Source: Capitulum mitella
Taxonomy: Eukaryota > Arthropoda > Thecostraca > Pollicipedomorpha > Pollicipedidae
NCBI GenBank assembly: GCA_030062745.1
Contig: CP099854.1
Location: 10,504,014 to 10,568,013 of the forward strand
Length of the DNA stretch: 64,000 bases
Direction of reading: 5' to 3'
In this document: positions 1 to 12,100 of the stretch, piece by piece
How positions within the stretch are numbered: the first letter of the stretch is position 1
Layout of the letters: the number at the start of each line of letters is the position of its first letter
The notes under the pieces: generated by a model
The model's database searches: none
What the model was told of the DNA's origin: nothing
What the model saw: only the letters and a program-made list of their open reading frames with translations
Translations under genes and position numbers: made by a program

Positions 1-1471
1 AACGACGGCACGTGCTGCAGCGCCGGCGAGCCGGTCACGCCGCTGCAGCTGGTGACGTTCGCCGGCTTCGGCTGCTGCGCGGCGGCAGCGGCCGCGCTGC
101 TGGCGCTGCGCTGGCTGCGGCGCCGGCGGCGGCGGCGGGCTGGCGCGGAGGTGGCCGCCGAGCCGGCGCCGGCCGGCGCCTTCGCGCTGGTGCTGACGCT
201 GGCGCGGCTCGGCGTCATCATGGCGTACTTCTTCCTCTGCGACCGGACGACGTTCTTCATGAAGGAGAACCGCTACTTCACGCCGCTGAACTTCTGGCTG
301 CCGCTGGGGTATCTGGTCGTGCTGGGGCTGTTCTTCAACGAGGAGGGCCGCCACACGAACCTGCTGCACCGCGACCAGACAGAGGAGTGGAAGGGCTGGA
401 TGCAGCTGACGATCTTGGTGTACCACATGACGGCCGCCAGCAAGGTGCTGCCCATCTACATGCACATCCGCGTGCTCGTGTCCAGCTACCTGTTCCTCAC
501 CGGCTACGGCCACTTCATGCTCTTCTGGAAGACGGGCCAGGCGGACCTGGTGCGGTTCTTCAAGGTGGTGTTCCGCATGAACATGCTGACCGTGACGCTG
601 TGCTTCTGCATGAACCGGCCGTACCAGTTCTACTACTTCGTGCCGCTGGTGACGTTCTGGTACGTCATGCTGTACATCATGCTGGCCGTGCCACCGCGCG
701 TCACCGCCAAGTCCAGCGAGCACAACCATGTGCAGTACCTCTACCTGGTCATCAAGTTCATCGTCTTCTTCTCGATAGTGATCATCCTCTACATGTCGGA
801 GGTCTTCTTCGAGAAGATCTTCGTGATGCGACCGTGGAAGGCGCTGTACGTGACGGAGGACGACGACATCCACCAGTGGTGGTTCCGCTGGCAGTTGGAC
901 CGCTTCAGCGTCGCCTTCGGCATGCTCTTCGCCTTCCTTTACGTCCTCGCCCGCCGACACCTGCCTCTCGACGACAACTCGCCGGGCAACCTGCTTTCCG
1001 GCAACCTCGCCCTCACCGCCGTGTTTCCTCTCCCTGGCCGGCCTCGGCGGCTACAGCACCTTTACCTTCATGTGCAGCAGCAAGCCGGACTGCAACCGCG
1101 TGCACCCGTACATCGTCTTCATCCCCATCCTCAGCTATATCGTGCTGCGCAACATCGTGGGCTGCCTGCGCACCCGCTACTCGTCCTTCTTCGCCTGGTT
1201 TGGCCGTATCTCGCTCGAGCTTTTCATCGGCCAGTACCACATCTGGCTGGCAGCCAACACGTACGGCGTGCTCGTGCTGGTGCCGCTCTACCCGGTGCTG
1301 AACGTGCTCATCACGTCCTTCATCTTCGTCTGCGTCAGCCTCGAGGTGCACCGGATCACCGACGAGCTGACGCCGGTGCTGGTGCCGAACGACTGGCGCC
1401 TCTGCCTGCGCAACTTCGTCGTCTTCATGCTCGTGCTGGTCCCTATCGGCGTGCACGACGGCATGTTCTAG
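1..1471 (+). CDS. CASD1: CASD1-like sialate O-acetyltransferase, 3' terminal exon (partial)
   Basis: C-terminal multi-membrane-span part (about 490 residues) of a CAS1-domain protein. In vertebrates CASD1 is the Golgi enzyme that 9-O-acetylates sialic acid; the substrate in this organism is inferred. The reading frame is open from base 1, so the N-terminal SGNH/PC-esterase half lies upstream of the window. Hallmarks seen: the first membrane segment after the NDGTCC stretch, GYGHF, RPYQFYYFVPLVTFWY, WWFRWQLDRF, then SSFFAWFGRISLELF and GQYHIWLAA, all close to human CASD1. The frame changes once near 1024-1026: a run of three T where two would keep the frame in GTG-TTC-CTC. Homology continues without a gap in the next frame to the TAG at 1469-1471. 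This is a sequencing or assembly indel or a real allele defect; no intron fits. Codon use is very GC3-rich. Confidence 0.9.
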
Positions 1472-4400
1472 CGGTGGCGGCTGAGCGTGCCGCTCTTGAC
1501 GCTAGTGGTGGGTGAGGCGCGCGGTCGGTGGCGTTTCTTGGTGCGCGGGCGCGGGAGGCGATTGTGGCGCGCGCTGGAGACGGCGCGATGGTGCGGCGTT
1601 GGACGGTCGGACCGTGCCGGCAGCCCGTCAGGACCGTGCCAGGAGCGGAGGTGGGGAGGAACGGTTGGCGTCCGAGCTACAGGAGAACGGAGAATGTCAT
1701 TGGACCGCACTGAACTGCGGACCGCCCTCGGCTGGGCCGAACTGGACTGCGAGCGTCGGTGTGATCTGGACCGAACTGCTCGGGTCCGGGCCGGTCCGAA
1801 CTTGTCTCGGGCGGATTGGACCAGAAGTTCGGGCCCGACACGCCTCCTGCGGCTCTCCCTCCTGTCCCGCGACACCCCTTCTCAGGCCAGGTGGACTCGT
1901 CCGGCCGGTTTGGACTCGTCCGCCGGCGCCGGCGCCTCGACAGAGCCGGTTGTGATTTTTACGGCGCGTCCACAGATGTCGCCGCTGTTGATTAGTTGTA
2001 AGCGAGAGGCGGCCGTCAGGTGCCGCCCGAGTTGAGAACCGCTGGGCGGCTGCCGCCGCGGGTTTGAGACCCCCTGGCCGGCGGGCGCGGGGTGGAGGCG
2101 AGTGTGACGATTGCATGGACTCCTCTCCCGATCGGGTTCTCACTCCACGTCGCGACCACCGGGGGACGGGTGTGTCCAGGCCTGGGATTCGATGCCGCGC
2201 TGCGGATCCTTTGTTGCTGTAGTAATCGGGGCTTCTCAGCCCCTGGACTATTGGTGGTCCAACTGGCGCGTGGTCGTGTCTTGGATCAGTCCGTTTTCCA
2301 TTATGTCGTGCGATACTCGTTTGTTACTTGTTTACTTGCTTGTTCTACTCCTGCTGGTTCAGGGTGTTCCTTTTTTATCGGTGCTTGTTGCGATTCTTAT
2401 GTCTGTTGGTAACCTGATATAAGTAAGGTGACAATGGGATTCCCTTCTGTACATGGGTCTGTTTGGTCTCGCCACATTTCTGCTGGAATCACTCACATCT
2501 CGGTTCTGTTGGCGTCTGATTGTGAGGCATTATTGAGATCCAGTTTTGAGGCATTGTTGAGGGTTAAGATCGTGTGTTGCGTGTGTCGAAGAGCGCGTTC
2601 GTTTCACTCTAAGGGTGTCGTGACTGTCAAACTTGCCCCCCCCCCCGACCATGGATTATTTTCGGCACCCTGCAGATCTCCCCAGTCTTGTGATTTGGCC
2701 TATCACTGCCGTTCGTCGATGCAGTTAAGCCTCCGGATTCCTTCGTTCATTTTGCTTTTCTCTTCTGTTAATAGCACCTCTCCCGGCCCCTTCATCTCCA
2801 TTGGTCTCTCCGCACGCGGCCAGTCTGTTTGGTTTTGTTTGAACACTGCGCTGCCTCTCTCGCTCTCAGGTGATTGTTCTGTATTCGGTAGAGAACACGG
2901 ACGTTCGTTTCAAACTGGTGGCGTTTTTGCCAGCCAGGCGTTCCCCGGGTGTGTCAGTTTCGGAAGCTTCGCGGAGCTTTTGAGATGTTTGTCGAATGTG
3001 TTGCATCAACGGTCTGTTGTAAGAGTGTACTCTTCGTGTACGCCAGCCAAGATAGTTTTATACTCCAAACGTTTAATTCGCGTCGTGTCTGTCACATGGC
3101 AAGGCACTCATGTTTGTTTCGATGTCAGTGGCTACAGCGGCAGTAGAAGGAAATCGGCTTTAAAGCTGTTCTGTCGTGACATACTCACTGTATCGGAATG
3201 AAACACCTGTCCTGATCTCTGGCTTTCGTCTTGTGCTTCTCGTCGGGTTGTTCTCGCTATTCAGCAGGGCGTGTCCGGCACTGGACGAAAACCACGGACA
3301 TCGGTGATCGGCATATGCAGATGTTTTCGGTTCGAGCGGCTTGGCTCGCCGATAACGTACTGGTTGGATATGCGTTGGCGGATGTACGGGCTCACGTCCT
3401 CCTTTTGGCTCCTTTGCCGATTTTCGGACTAATGCATCGATTTTGCTGAAAGTTGCGGGCTTAAGAGTTTCGTCCCTTTTCATCGAGCCCACCGTTTCCC
3501 AAGAGCCTGGACCCGCGCCGGGAAACGTGTGCTCCAGGTCTATGTCGGTCCGTTTTGTAACGAGCCATTTACAGATCGAATGGGTGGAGTCGGCTGGCCT
3601 TATTGAGATGTTTCTCAAAGGCATCGGCTGTCTGCTGACGTCATGAGCAATTTGCATTGCACGAGTCATTTCATCACTGTGCATTGGTCTGGGCCAGTAA
3701 GCGAAAGCATGCAAACGCCAATCTAAAGCAGGCCTGCACGTTTCTTCAAAGCTTTAGCTAAACATGTAACCTTCGACTTTGAAAACTGCACCTCTGTTCA
3801 CATGAAGATTGCTCACGTAACGATTCGTGGAGTTCGGCACAAAACGGTCAACTCGGACTCGGAGCACAGGCCTGGCGCCTGATCTGGATTCGTGGGCGGG
3901 ACATGATTTCGTCCCCGTTTTGCTGTGCGGGGTGGATTCGATGCCCCGTGTCCGGTGTTCCCGTTTCTCGGTTGAGTAAGCACTTTTGATTGAGTGATTT
4001 CGTTCGTGTGTGACTATGACAACGTGCGCTGCAAATTGCGAAGGAACCGGGCTTTTTATCTGGTCAGCGCGACCTTGGAAAAGTTGGAATGGGGCAATCT
4101 GACTACAGTGGAGAACAAGGATACCTTGAAAATACTGATGGGGATCTCTGAAAAAGAATGGAGTAGAGAATTGAAGGAAATGTGCTTACGGTACAGACGT
4201 GCATTCTGAAACTCGCTAAGAGAGACAATGGAAAGCCGCCCACCTTCTTGACCTTATTAAAAACCCACTCATTTGACACACCCGTAAGCGCAAACTGTGA
4301 CAACACTCAGTTGCCCAGCCAGGGGAGGGATCCTAGGAGTTCCAAAACACCCCCCGAAATGTTTGAAGGGGGCCCAACGAGGTTAGAAAATTACTCTTAC

Positions 4401-4489
4401 AGACACCGAGGCTATCGCCAAAATGTCTCAAGAACGGTAGACAAGAGAAAACAAGGTGAAACGCATAGATCCCAGCATACAGAGGGACT
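1472..4489. other. Intergenic, no gene recognised
   Basis: Follows the CASD1 stop. 1500-2100 is GC-rich with degenerate short repeats built on GGACC/CGGAC, some of them probably 3' UTR. 2200-4300 is of mixed composition. Open frames here (for example 2428-3201 plus and 3160-3714 minus) have no recognisable domain. I saw no AATAAA between the stop and about 4.7 kb. Confidence 0.5.
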
Positions 4490-4660
4490 CCTATCGGCGT
4501 GCAGGGGAGTCCCTGCCAGCCTGTGTGGGCCTCCTGCCAGACTGTAGGGGTCCCTTGCCGGCCTGTAGGGGCCCCTGTCAGTCTGCAGGGCCCCCGCCAG
4601 CCTGTAGGGCCGCCTGCTGGCCAGTAGGGACCCCCTGATGCCCTTCACGCCCCCCCCCCC
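4490..4660. repeat. GC-rich imperfect minisatellite
   Basis: Roughly 30-bp imperfect repeats built on a CTGTAGGG...CCTGCCAG motif, at least five copies, followed by a C-run near 4650. Noncoding in appearance. Confidence 0.7.
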
Positions 4661-4734
4661 CCCACCGGCCTGCAGGGGCTCACTGCCGGTGAGGTCATAT
4701 TTGCTTCACTTTCGTACGTCATGGCATGACCTTG

Positions 4735-4890
4735 TTTGACTCGCAGGCCCTACAGTATTAAATCAAAGCCAATAAATATGCATTCATTCTTCAAGAAATC
4801 TGACGAGCTTTGAATTGGTGTTACTCTCATCTCCGTAGCTTTCTTAGCTCTCGTGATGCTGAGGCAGGGTCTCGAGAACTTTCAAATGTT
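4735..4890. repeat. Dispersed repeat, copy 1
   Basis: A segment around GACGAGCTTTGAATTGGTGT matches a second copy at 23110-23270 (there GACGAGCTTTCGACTGGTGT), roughly 75-80 percent over at least 75 bp. No termini were found, so the family is not identified. Confidence 0.5.
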
Positions 4891-5560
4891 GCAAAATTTG
4901 CGCTCCCAGAATGCGCACAAACGTTATTTCTTTCCTTTGCTTTATACCGAGCCAACATACAGGCCTTTCATTCCCAGTAATCAAAATTTAACGTTTTTAC
5001 CGGCATGGAGGTCACGTGACGTGCGGTCATATCGTAACATTTTTATTATCCATGGAATCTAAAAGACCTGCCAGCAACGGTTTTCTTAAACATCTGCGAG
5101 TTCAAAGATGTCCAATCATTTAAATTTCGAAGAAGATTTCACATATTTATCGGCCACCGAACAAACCCTAGCAGTGTGACCTCGTCGAAATGCGGAGGCT
5201 ATAACTCCTGAACTGATCTGATCAAACTAATCTGATAAATGTCTGATCAAACTAAAATTTGAACAGATGGATTCAGGGTATACGAAAGCCCAGCACGCCA
5301 GTTTTGGTCAAAATCTGGGACATGAAGGTGGACAAACACCCTTTTGCCTTATCGATTTATCGTGGAATGCCCCAGCTCTCAGCTGGGACCAATCGCAAAC
5401 TTTGTCAGCATCCAATTTTGATATCGACGGTTGGAGAGTGCCTAGGTTTTTCGCCTTACACAATTATACTTGAAACCGAAGACGCAAAAAGCTAAAACTG
5501 TAACAAAACATAGGAACAGAACGCAGCGAACTTCAACTGCAGGCTCTGCAACAACACTGA
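4891..5560. other. Intergenic, nothing recognised
   Basis: AT-richer sequence with short open frames of no recognisable content. Confidence 0.4.
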
Positions 5561-5564
5561 GTCC

Positions 5565-5812
5565 CAGGGATAACCAGACCAAAGCTCGTAAGCATACGGT
5601 TCGTAAGGGAAAATGTTCGTAACGAAAGGCTCGCCAGCATAAAATTCGTATCGTACAAGGTTCGTATGGGAAAAGACTCGCATCGGGAACGTTTCATATT
5701 GGAAAAAGTTCGTAACGGAAAAGGCTCGTACTGCAAAGGTTTGTATGGAAAAGGTTCATAGGAAAAGAGTACGTGAGGGAAAAGGTTTGTGAGGAAAAAG
5801 GTCTGTAACCAA
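5565..5812. repeat. Degenerate TTCGTA-type minisatellite
   Basis: About 14 imperfect units of 16-18 bp of the form AAAAGGTTCGTA(T/A)GGG. They keep short frames open on the minus strand but have no protein character. Confidence 0.7.
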
Positions 5813-6142
5813 GTCGCTTTGGATCTTCGTTCATGCCGCAGCAGTAAACGCGTGCTGTCTTGATGCCGTGTGTATTCCGTGGGTTTTCCGTGTATTCCGA
5901 CCGCCGCTCCTCGCCAGCAGCCGCGCCGTGCTCTGCTCGCTTACTAACGCGTTCTGACCCCGCAGCAGCGGCGGCCGATCACCCAGTCCGGCGCGGCTGC
6001 AGCGGCGCAAATTAGCGAGGAGCATAACACCTCCCACTAAGACGGTAAACGCGCCATGAAATCGTCTGAAGCGCCAAACGCGCGGCACACAAACATCCGT
6101 AACAAAAATGCACCGCCGAAAGGAAAACATAATACACACAAG

Positions 6143-6418
6143 CAGGCACGTAGCCAGGATTTTCCATAGAGGGGGGGGGGGCAAATGTCAAATTTTGTCA
6201 CATGCCACAGGCATATGATGAAATTGACGAGAAAAGGCAGCAATTTCAGGAAATTTATCTCATATTTAATGCACAGGAAAACACATAATGTTTGTTTTTG
6301 CAACATAAATATGATCGCTATTACGTATTCATGCGAAATCGCCATGTATTTAGTCTAGACCGCTTGGCTCAGAGGGGCGGGCCATGGCCCCCATGGCCCT
6401 CCCTTGGCTACGTCCCTG
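6143..6418. mobile_element. hAT-type MITE, copy 1
   Basis: 276-bp non-autonomous element. Ends are CAGGCACGTAGCCAGG on the left and, read inward from the right, CAGGGACGTAGCCAAGG, each followed by a G-run. Flanking 8-mers CACACAAG and CGCGCAAG match at 6 of 8 positions, as expected of a decayed hAT target duplication. The interior is AT-rich and noncoding. It is the same family as 7394-7656. Confidence 0.75.
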
Positions 6419-6419
6419 C

Positions 6420-7945
6420 GCGCAAGCAACGCGTCACGACTGGACATAAGCTGTGGCGTCCCAGCGTACCGTGAGGCGCTGCGGAGGTCGACGCGGCCGG
6501 CGGCCGTCAGAGATGTGCCGGGATCCCGATGGAATGCAGGTCATCCTCGTTTCGCGTCGGATTCCAAGCTGATTAGGGTAAGTGTGGCGTCACCTGGGCA
6601 CTGCTTTGCTGCGAGGGGACGAACTTTCCAAGATGACGTAATGACCCGGCCAGGTCAAAGAGGGGTTGCGTACAACACGGGGACAACCTCCATCCCATCG
6701 GGATTCAGGCACATGTCTGGCGGCCGCGACGGAGCACGGGTGCCGTCGGTTCAGCAGTCCCATGTCGGACAGGTGGCTGGTCACTGTCGCCGTCTCCATC
6801 CCGTCCGTAACCAGCGGACGATATTGCCGCAGGAATCTCACGTTGCGCCAGTAGACGCGGCCACTAGCCGTCTTGACCGGTATGTCCGGCGCCGGCCAAC
6901 GCCCTCGACAACTCCAATCCGGTCCCAGCGGCCGACGGCGGTGTTCTGGAGGCCGACGTGGCTGCCGATCTTGAGCCGGGAGAGTGGGAGCGCCGAAGCG
7001 TCGTGACGGCGCGTCACCTGCTCCAGGATTTCGGCGGCCTTGGTGTCGCAGTCGCCGGCGGCGCGGCGCCACTCAGGGACAAGAACACGGTGGTGGGCGA
7101 TGGCGATGGTCCGACCTCAGGGGAGGCCCGAACAGCGTCTGAGCGGGAGACCTGCCGTCGTCTCGCGGCGTGTTCAAGGAGCTCAAGAAGTCCCGGTCCG
7201 GCTGCTCTTCGTCCAGCTGGCCACGTGGAGATGCGGTTAGGAGCAGCGTCTTCACCGTCTTCACGGTGGTGTCTGCTTTGCCGTTCAACCGGGGATATCG
7301 CGGCGATGATATCACATGACGGACCTCCCACCGGTCCAGGAATGGGCGCAGAGTACCCGACGGACTACTGTCAATTCTGAACACGGCTGAGACCAGGCAG
7401 TAGCCAGGATTTTCCTGGGGGGGGGGGGAAATGTCAAATTTTGTCATATACCACCGGCAAATGACGACATTTATACGAAAAAGTAGCAAGTTTATGCAAT
7501 TCGCCTCATATTTAACGCACAAGAAAACATATAATGCTTTCTATTGCAACATGTATATGATCATTATTCCGTATCCTGCAAAATCCCTATATGTCTAGTG
7601 TACATCACTTGGCTTGGGGGCATGACCCATTCCCCTCCCCCCCGGCCGCGTCCCTGACTGAGACTCCCATCTAAGCGAAGAGCTTCCGCAACTTCCGCGT
7701 CAACGTCAGTTGGTCGGCTGAGGCGGTCCTGGGGCAGACGGCCACGTAGGACCATCCCGGCCAGAGGGTCTACGTAGACCAGGTAGATCCGGCCGGCGAC
7801 GTGAAAGTAATCGGCCAACACCGACTCAAACACGCGGCTCGGCCGGTCATCTTACTGCCGCAGCGGTTCGCTGGGCTGGCCGGACGCCAGCTGTCTGCAG
7901 CGTGGACACGTCGAGACGACGTTGGCGACGTCGCTGCCGATGCCC
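6420..7945 (-). mobile_element. Ty3/Gypsy LTR-retrotransposon fossil (integrase part)
   Basis: Minus-strand remnant of a Gypsy-type pol. The integrase zinc-binding end lies near 7.85-7.94 kb, the core near 7.55-7.85 and 7.2-7.39 kb, and the C-terminal part near 6.6-7.1 kb. The tell-tale integrase core phrase (SSPRYPRLNGKA) is visible. It is broken, with several breaks, and a hAT-type MITE has inserted into it. No complete LTRs were recognised. It probably dates from before the MITE insertion, which itself shows only slight target-site decay. Confidence 0.72.
7394..7656. mobile_element. hAT-type MITE, copy 2, nested in Gypsy fossil
   Basis: 263-bp element of the same family as 6143-6418, starting CAGGCAGTAGCCAGG and ending in GTCCCTG. 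Target duplication GCTGAGAC/ACTGAGAC (7 of 8) at 7386-7393 and 7657-7664. It lies inside the Gypsy integrase remnant, which fixes the order of insertion. Confidence 0.8.
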
Positions 7946-8459
7946 GGCCTTTTTATTTTTTAACCTCTCGTCCTTCGACTCTCTGTCTTTTGACTTTTCT
8001 CCTGAAATCAGAACAGATTGGGCTTACAGCTTGACTGAGATTTGAATCCGTGCAACGAAAATAATCGGTATACGCTCGCGTCGTGCGCCTCAGACGAAAA
8101 GTTCTCTCCAGTTGCAAGGGTGGATACATAACCGTCCTTGATCGGGGCATACAGCCTGTTGAATCACTTGTGCACAATTCCAAAACATGTGTCCAACACT
8201 TTGAACTAATACGAAATGAAAACAGATGATATTTTTATCAACATTTACCGTGCAAACATATTCCTTTCTCCGCCACTGATACAAACGGCGTGCATTCGTG
8301 CAGTCGAGCATCAATCGCCGGTAAGCCCGACAACGGCGGCGAAGAGACGGGGTGGCGGCCAGAGGCAGTACTACGTCTCGCTTCACAGGGACGCTGTCAG
8401 ATGCGTTGGCGGCGGCCGACCGCAGTTTCGCGGACGCTGACCAGGAGCACTTAAGACGG

Positions 8460-8575
8460 GGTATGACAGTCGAAGCTATGAGCGTCGAAGCACTGAGCGT
8501 CGGAGGTATGCCAGTCGAAGCTATGAACGTCGGAGTTTTGGCGGTCGAAGTTATGAACGTCGGAGTTCTGAGGCA
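8460..8575. repeat. 15-bp minisatellite
   Basis: About seven imperfect 15-bp units around GTCGAAGCTATGAGC. The unit is a multiple of three, so a five-residue repeat (roughly VEAMS) stays open, but there is no gene context. Confidence 0.7.
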
Positions 8576-8939
8576 CACCCCTTAAGACGATGTTTCTACA
8601 CAATGTTTCTAGCGTTGGCTGAGGCAGGTAAGCTGGCTGCCTCTACGGCCGCCTTGCGCCGTATGCTTGCGGAGGCAGCGGGGAAGGGGATGCGGCGCGG
8701 CGTGGGATGTTTTGTGGACATGTTTCCTGCTATGTTGATGAATGCGAAACAAAATGAGCACATTATTCCAGTTTAAGTATGCATTCAATTTTATAAACGG
8801 TATTATTATACGAGGATAACGTATAATTTTTATTCACATTTCCCGGTATTTTTGGTGAGAAACTCCCTCAGTTTCCTCTTATGACGAGCCGCCACTGCTT
8901 GACACAAGACTGAGACGCTAAAGCCTGACTGATGCGTCA

Positions 8940-9139
8940 ATAAAATAGACAGAAAACAATCTCTATACGACCCATTTGTCACGGCATGTTAAATTTGGCA
9001 CCCTGGTATCCACGCATATCTGGCGCTCTAGAGACGTTCCTGTTTACGTGCTGGGGACCGGCGACACGGCTCGAAAAGGACGAAGGCAAAATAGATTTCC
9101 AGCTCTGTTGGAGTTCTTAGTGGCCTTGCTTTGTTCGTT
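8940..9139 (+). promoter_or_regulatory. Putative AARSD1 promoter / 5' UTR region
   Basis: CpG-containing sequence directly upstream of the AARSD1 start codon at 9140. I see no clear TATA box. It is called by position only; the contrast with the CpG-poor intron 1 is what marks it as a likely unmethylated promoter. Confidence 0.35.
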
Positions 9140-9178
9140 ATGGTGTTTGCGTGTCAGAATGACAGCTATGCCACAAAG
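9140..9178 (+). CDS. AARSD1: AARSD1 exon 1
   Basis: Thirteen codons, MVFACQNDSYATK, ending AAG before GTAGGG (phase 0). Too short to be called as a gene by itself; identified from the conserved start of the family. Confidence 0.88.
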
Positions 9179-12100
9179 GTAGGGCAAGGTAACTCTTTTT
9201 GTTCGCTTTGGAATTCTAATGTGGATTGTTGTGATGGGTACTGACATTGTTCATAGAACCCATAACTTTCATCCACGTTAAGTTAACGGCAGCTGGTTTA
9301 GAAATGATATAACCAGAATATCAGTTTAAGTCCTGGATCTAATTGATATGCATGGATTTACTGCCAGCAACAGTGTTATGATGCGCACATGGCCAGGTGT
9401 CAGCCCACCGTAGATCCGCGCCGCCTGCGATTGTGGGGCTGCTGGTGGCTGATAGGAGGATAGGATCCACCTGCTAGTACAACTGGGTCTTCTGCCCAGT
9501 GAACATGATGCCCATGTTCCCATGTCCCATGAACCCACCCATGAACCTTTTCATTTCTGAATCAGGAGAAACAGAAGTCAAGGTTCCTTTGACAGCCATC
9601 TGTCACATAAGGGTGGAATGTTATTGCAGATGTGACAATTTGCAATAATTAAATGTCATGCATTCATGCTGGTTAAATGATGTGTTACTGGATCCGACCG
9701 GTAGCTTTTGATGGCCATAAAAGTTGAAGCTATCTTGTCTGGGTGACACAAACAACATAGGAACTTAGGGGTTCACACCAAGCTGGTTCAAATGGATCCA
9801 TTTTAGGACCCTAGAGCAACCAAAGGGTGGGGTATGATTAGGCACTGTTGCATCTAGATTTTAATTCATGGATCAAAGATTAAGGCTTTAGAACTATAGT
9901 GTAAAACTTTTGAAAACACAAGGGATGCAGAGACCTCAGTTCAAAACTTCCCATCATGAAAAATGTCTGGTCAGCAACCTGAAGGACTGGTACAATGCCA
10001 AATGGATCCCATAGAGATGTTTTTCATTTACTTTATCCTTTATTGAGGGTCAAGCAGTGGCGGCTCATGTTTTTCATTTACTTTATCCTTTATCAAGGGT
10101 CAAGCAGTGGCGGCTCGCCTTAAGAGGCAACTGAAGACGTCCTCGCGAAAACTTCACAAACTTTTCTTATATTGCCTGCTAATGGGAATTCAGTCTTTTG
10201 CTTTTGATCACTGATCTGCATCCATGATCATGCCTCCATCCAACAGATAGCAACAGGTCATGGATGGAGAGGACACTGGAAACTCAAGGGTAATTGTTCC
10301 ACAAACATGCTACAAACTCCACAAACAACTCAACAGTGGTTCACAGCTGTGGCTCTTGGATGCTGATAATGCATAATGCAACCTGAACTCCACAAACATG
10401 TTATGTTTCTGCTGCATCTCTTTAACTTCCATACAGTTTTATTGATTATTGGTACCTTGATCATGACACATCTTTTGGGAGTACAGAGGCAACAAGAATT
10501 TGAAATCAAATGAACTTTGCAGTGCTGCAGGTATTTTTACCAAATCCAATGTTGTGGATAGACAGCTGATGGGAATTAGCTAACAGTCTATGCCAAATGG
10601 TTTTCATGTCACAACAAACTATTTGTGGCACTACCATCATGGGTGATGTTCATGTAGGGTGAGTCAAAGCTTGCCGTAATGTACGAGGTGGCAGGAGACC
10701 CAGTGAATAAGGATGCATTTCATTTCAGTGAATGCATTGCTGTTGTAGGCTGCCATCCTAAAACTGCCCATAAATGCACAGGATAGAATCTGCCCACTAT
10801 AAACTGAAGCTGCATGCTGTTTAAGTTGTTTGTTAAGGTTTTTTGTGAATTTAAGTCATCTGCTTCCATTGCGAACTTGATAGAATTGCATTTATTAACC
10901 GCAGAATGGTCATTTTTGTAAGTTGTAGCTCTAATGCCATGAAATCATGCCTTTCAAAGTGTTGTTTGGATTTCATTGTATGCTTGTTTGTTTTTACATG
11001 GAGCTTCAGGGCTTATTTGTATGAAGTTCTGAATCCATTGAGTTTGAAGAATGCTACATAGCTTTGGCTCTTGGATGCTTGTAATGCATAATTGACAATT
11101 TCACCTCTCAGGACCACATTCTGCCCTCTTGTTGCAGTACACACTATGCATTGTACATTAATGAAAAATAACTTTCAACTTTCAGATGACATCAGCAGTG
11201 GTTAGCTGTACTCCAGCTGAATGTCAGCTGCTTGTGGAAGGCAAGAAAACAAAGCTGAAGGGATATGAGGTCATCCTGGATGACACCATCCTGTTCCCTG
11301 AAGGTGGTGGTCAGGTGGGTACTGAGCTGCACTTCATGTCTGGAGTTTGAAATGTGTATAGCTTAAGAGGAGATGTGTGATGTGCTGCAGGTACTGTGAA
11401 CAAGAGACAGTGTGTGGAATGCATTTGACATTGTGTAGGCAGGGTTCTCAGTTCTCAGGAAAGTGGGTTTTGTTTGTGGTTCTTTGCAAACAAATGTGAG
11501 GAATTCCCTCAGAACTGTGAATGCAACATGCAACATGCAACATGTGAACAGAACTCAGAATGCAAATGTTGTTTCACTACATACTTAATTGCCACTAGCA
11601 GCTTGCAACATTGTTTAATAATCACAGACTGATGTCTTTTCATGCCAGTTGCCACATGTCACAAATATCCGCGGTAGTTAATGGCATGAACTGAACCTAT
11701 GCTCATTACCCTTTGCAACATGTCAGGTTGCCATATGCTGGGATTTGCCGTCGTACACCTGCCTGGGCCATTCCCATGCTACTAGTGGGGTGCACGTGGA
11801 TGACGTCATATCGCGGGCATCCGGATCTTTCTCAGGCGGCACACACGTTGTTGGCGTTATGGAAGAGCTAGTCCTCAACTATCTGTACAAATAGAATACT
11901 TTTAAGAAACTGTCTTGTTCTTGAGCCACAGTTACAAAGGATTCTTCCAAGAATGCAACCCACACTGAATTTTAGGTTAAGACAGGTTTACTGTATCAAC
12001 AGATATCTGTCGTATTCTGTTGTGTACGTCAACTGCGAGTAGACGCGTTTATATGGATTAATAATAATCGCCACGAAACGCATCTCTGAGCACTCGCCCA

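Larger units (their letters stand above)
9480..11669. other. CpG-depleted block covering AARSD1 intron 1, exon 2 and start of intron 2
   Basis: By eye only about 12 CpGs occur in about 2.2 kb, and none between about 10905 and 11669, including none in exon 2. Sequence on both sides is CpG-dense (exon 3 alone has about 25 CpGs in 160 nt). TG and CA are plentiful. This is the mark left by long-term germline CpG methylation of a gene's 5' body. Confidence 0.8.

Noticed and set aside
12-1301. Open frames in other phases and on the minus strand over CASD1
   Set aside because: Only one frame on either side of 1025 matches CASD1; the others are Arg/Ala/His-rich shadows of GC-rich coding DNA.
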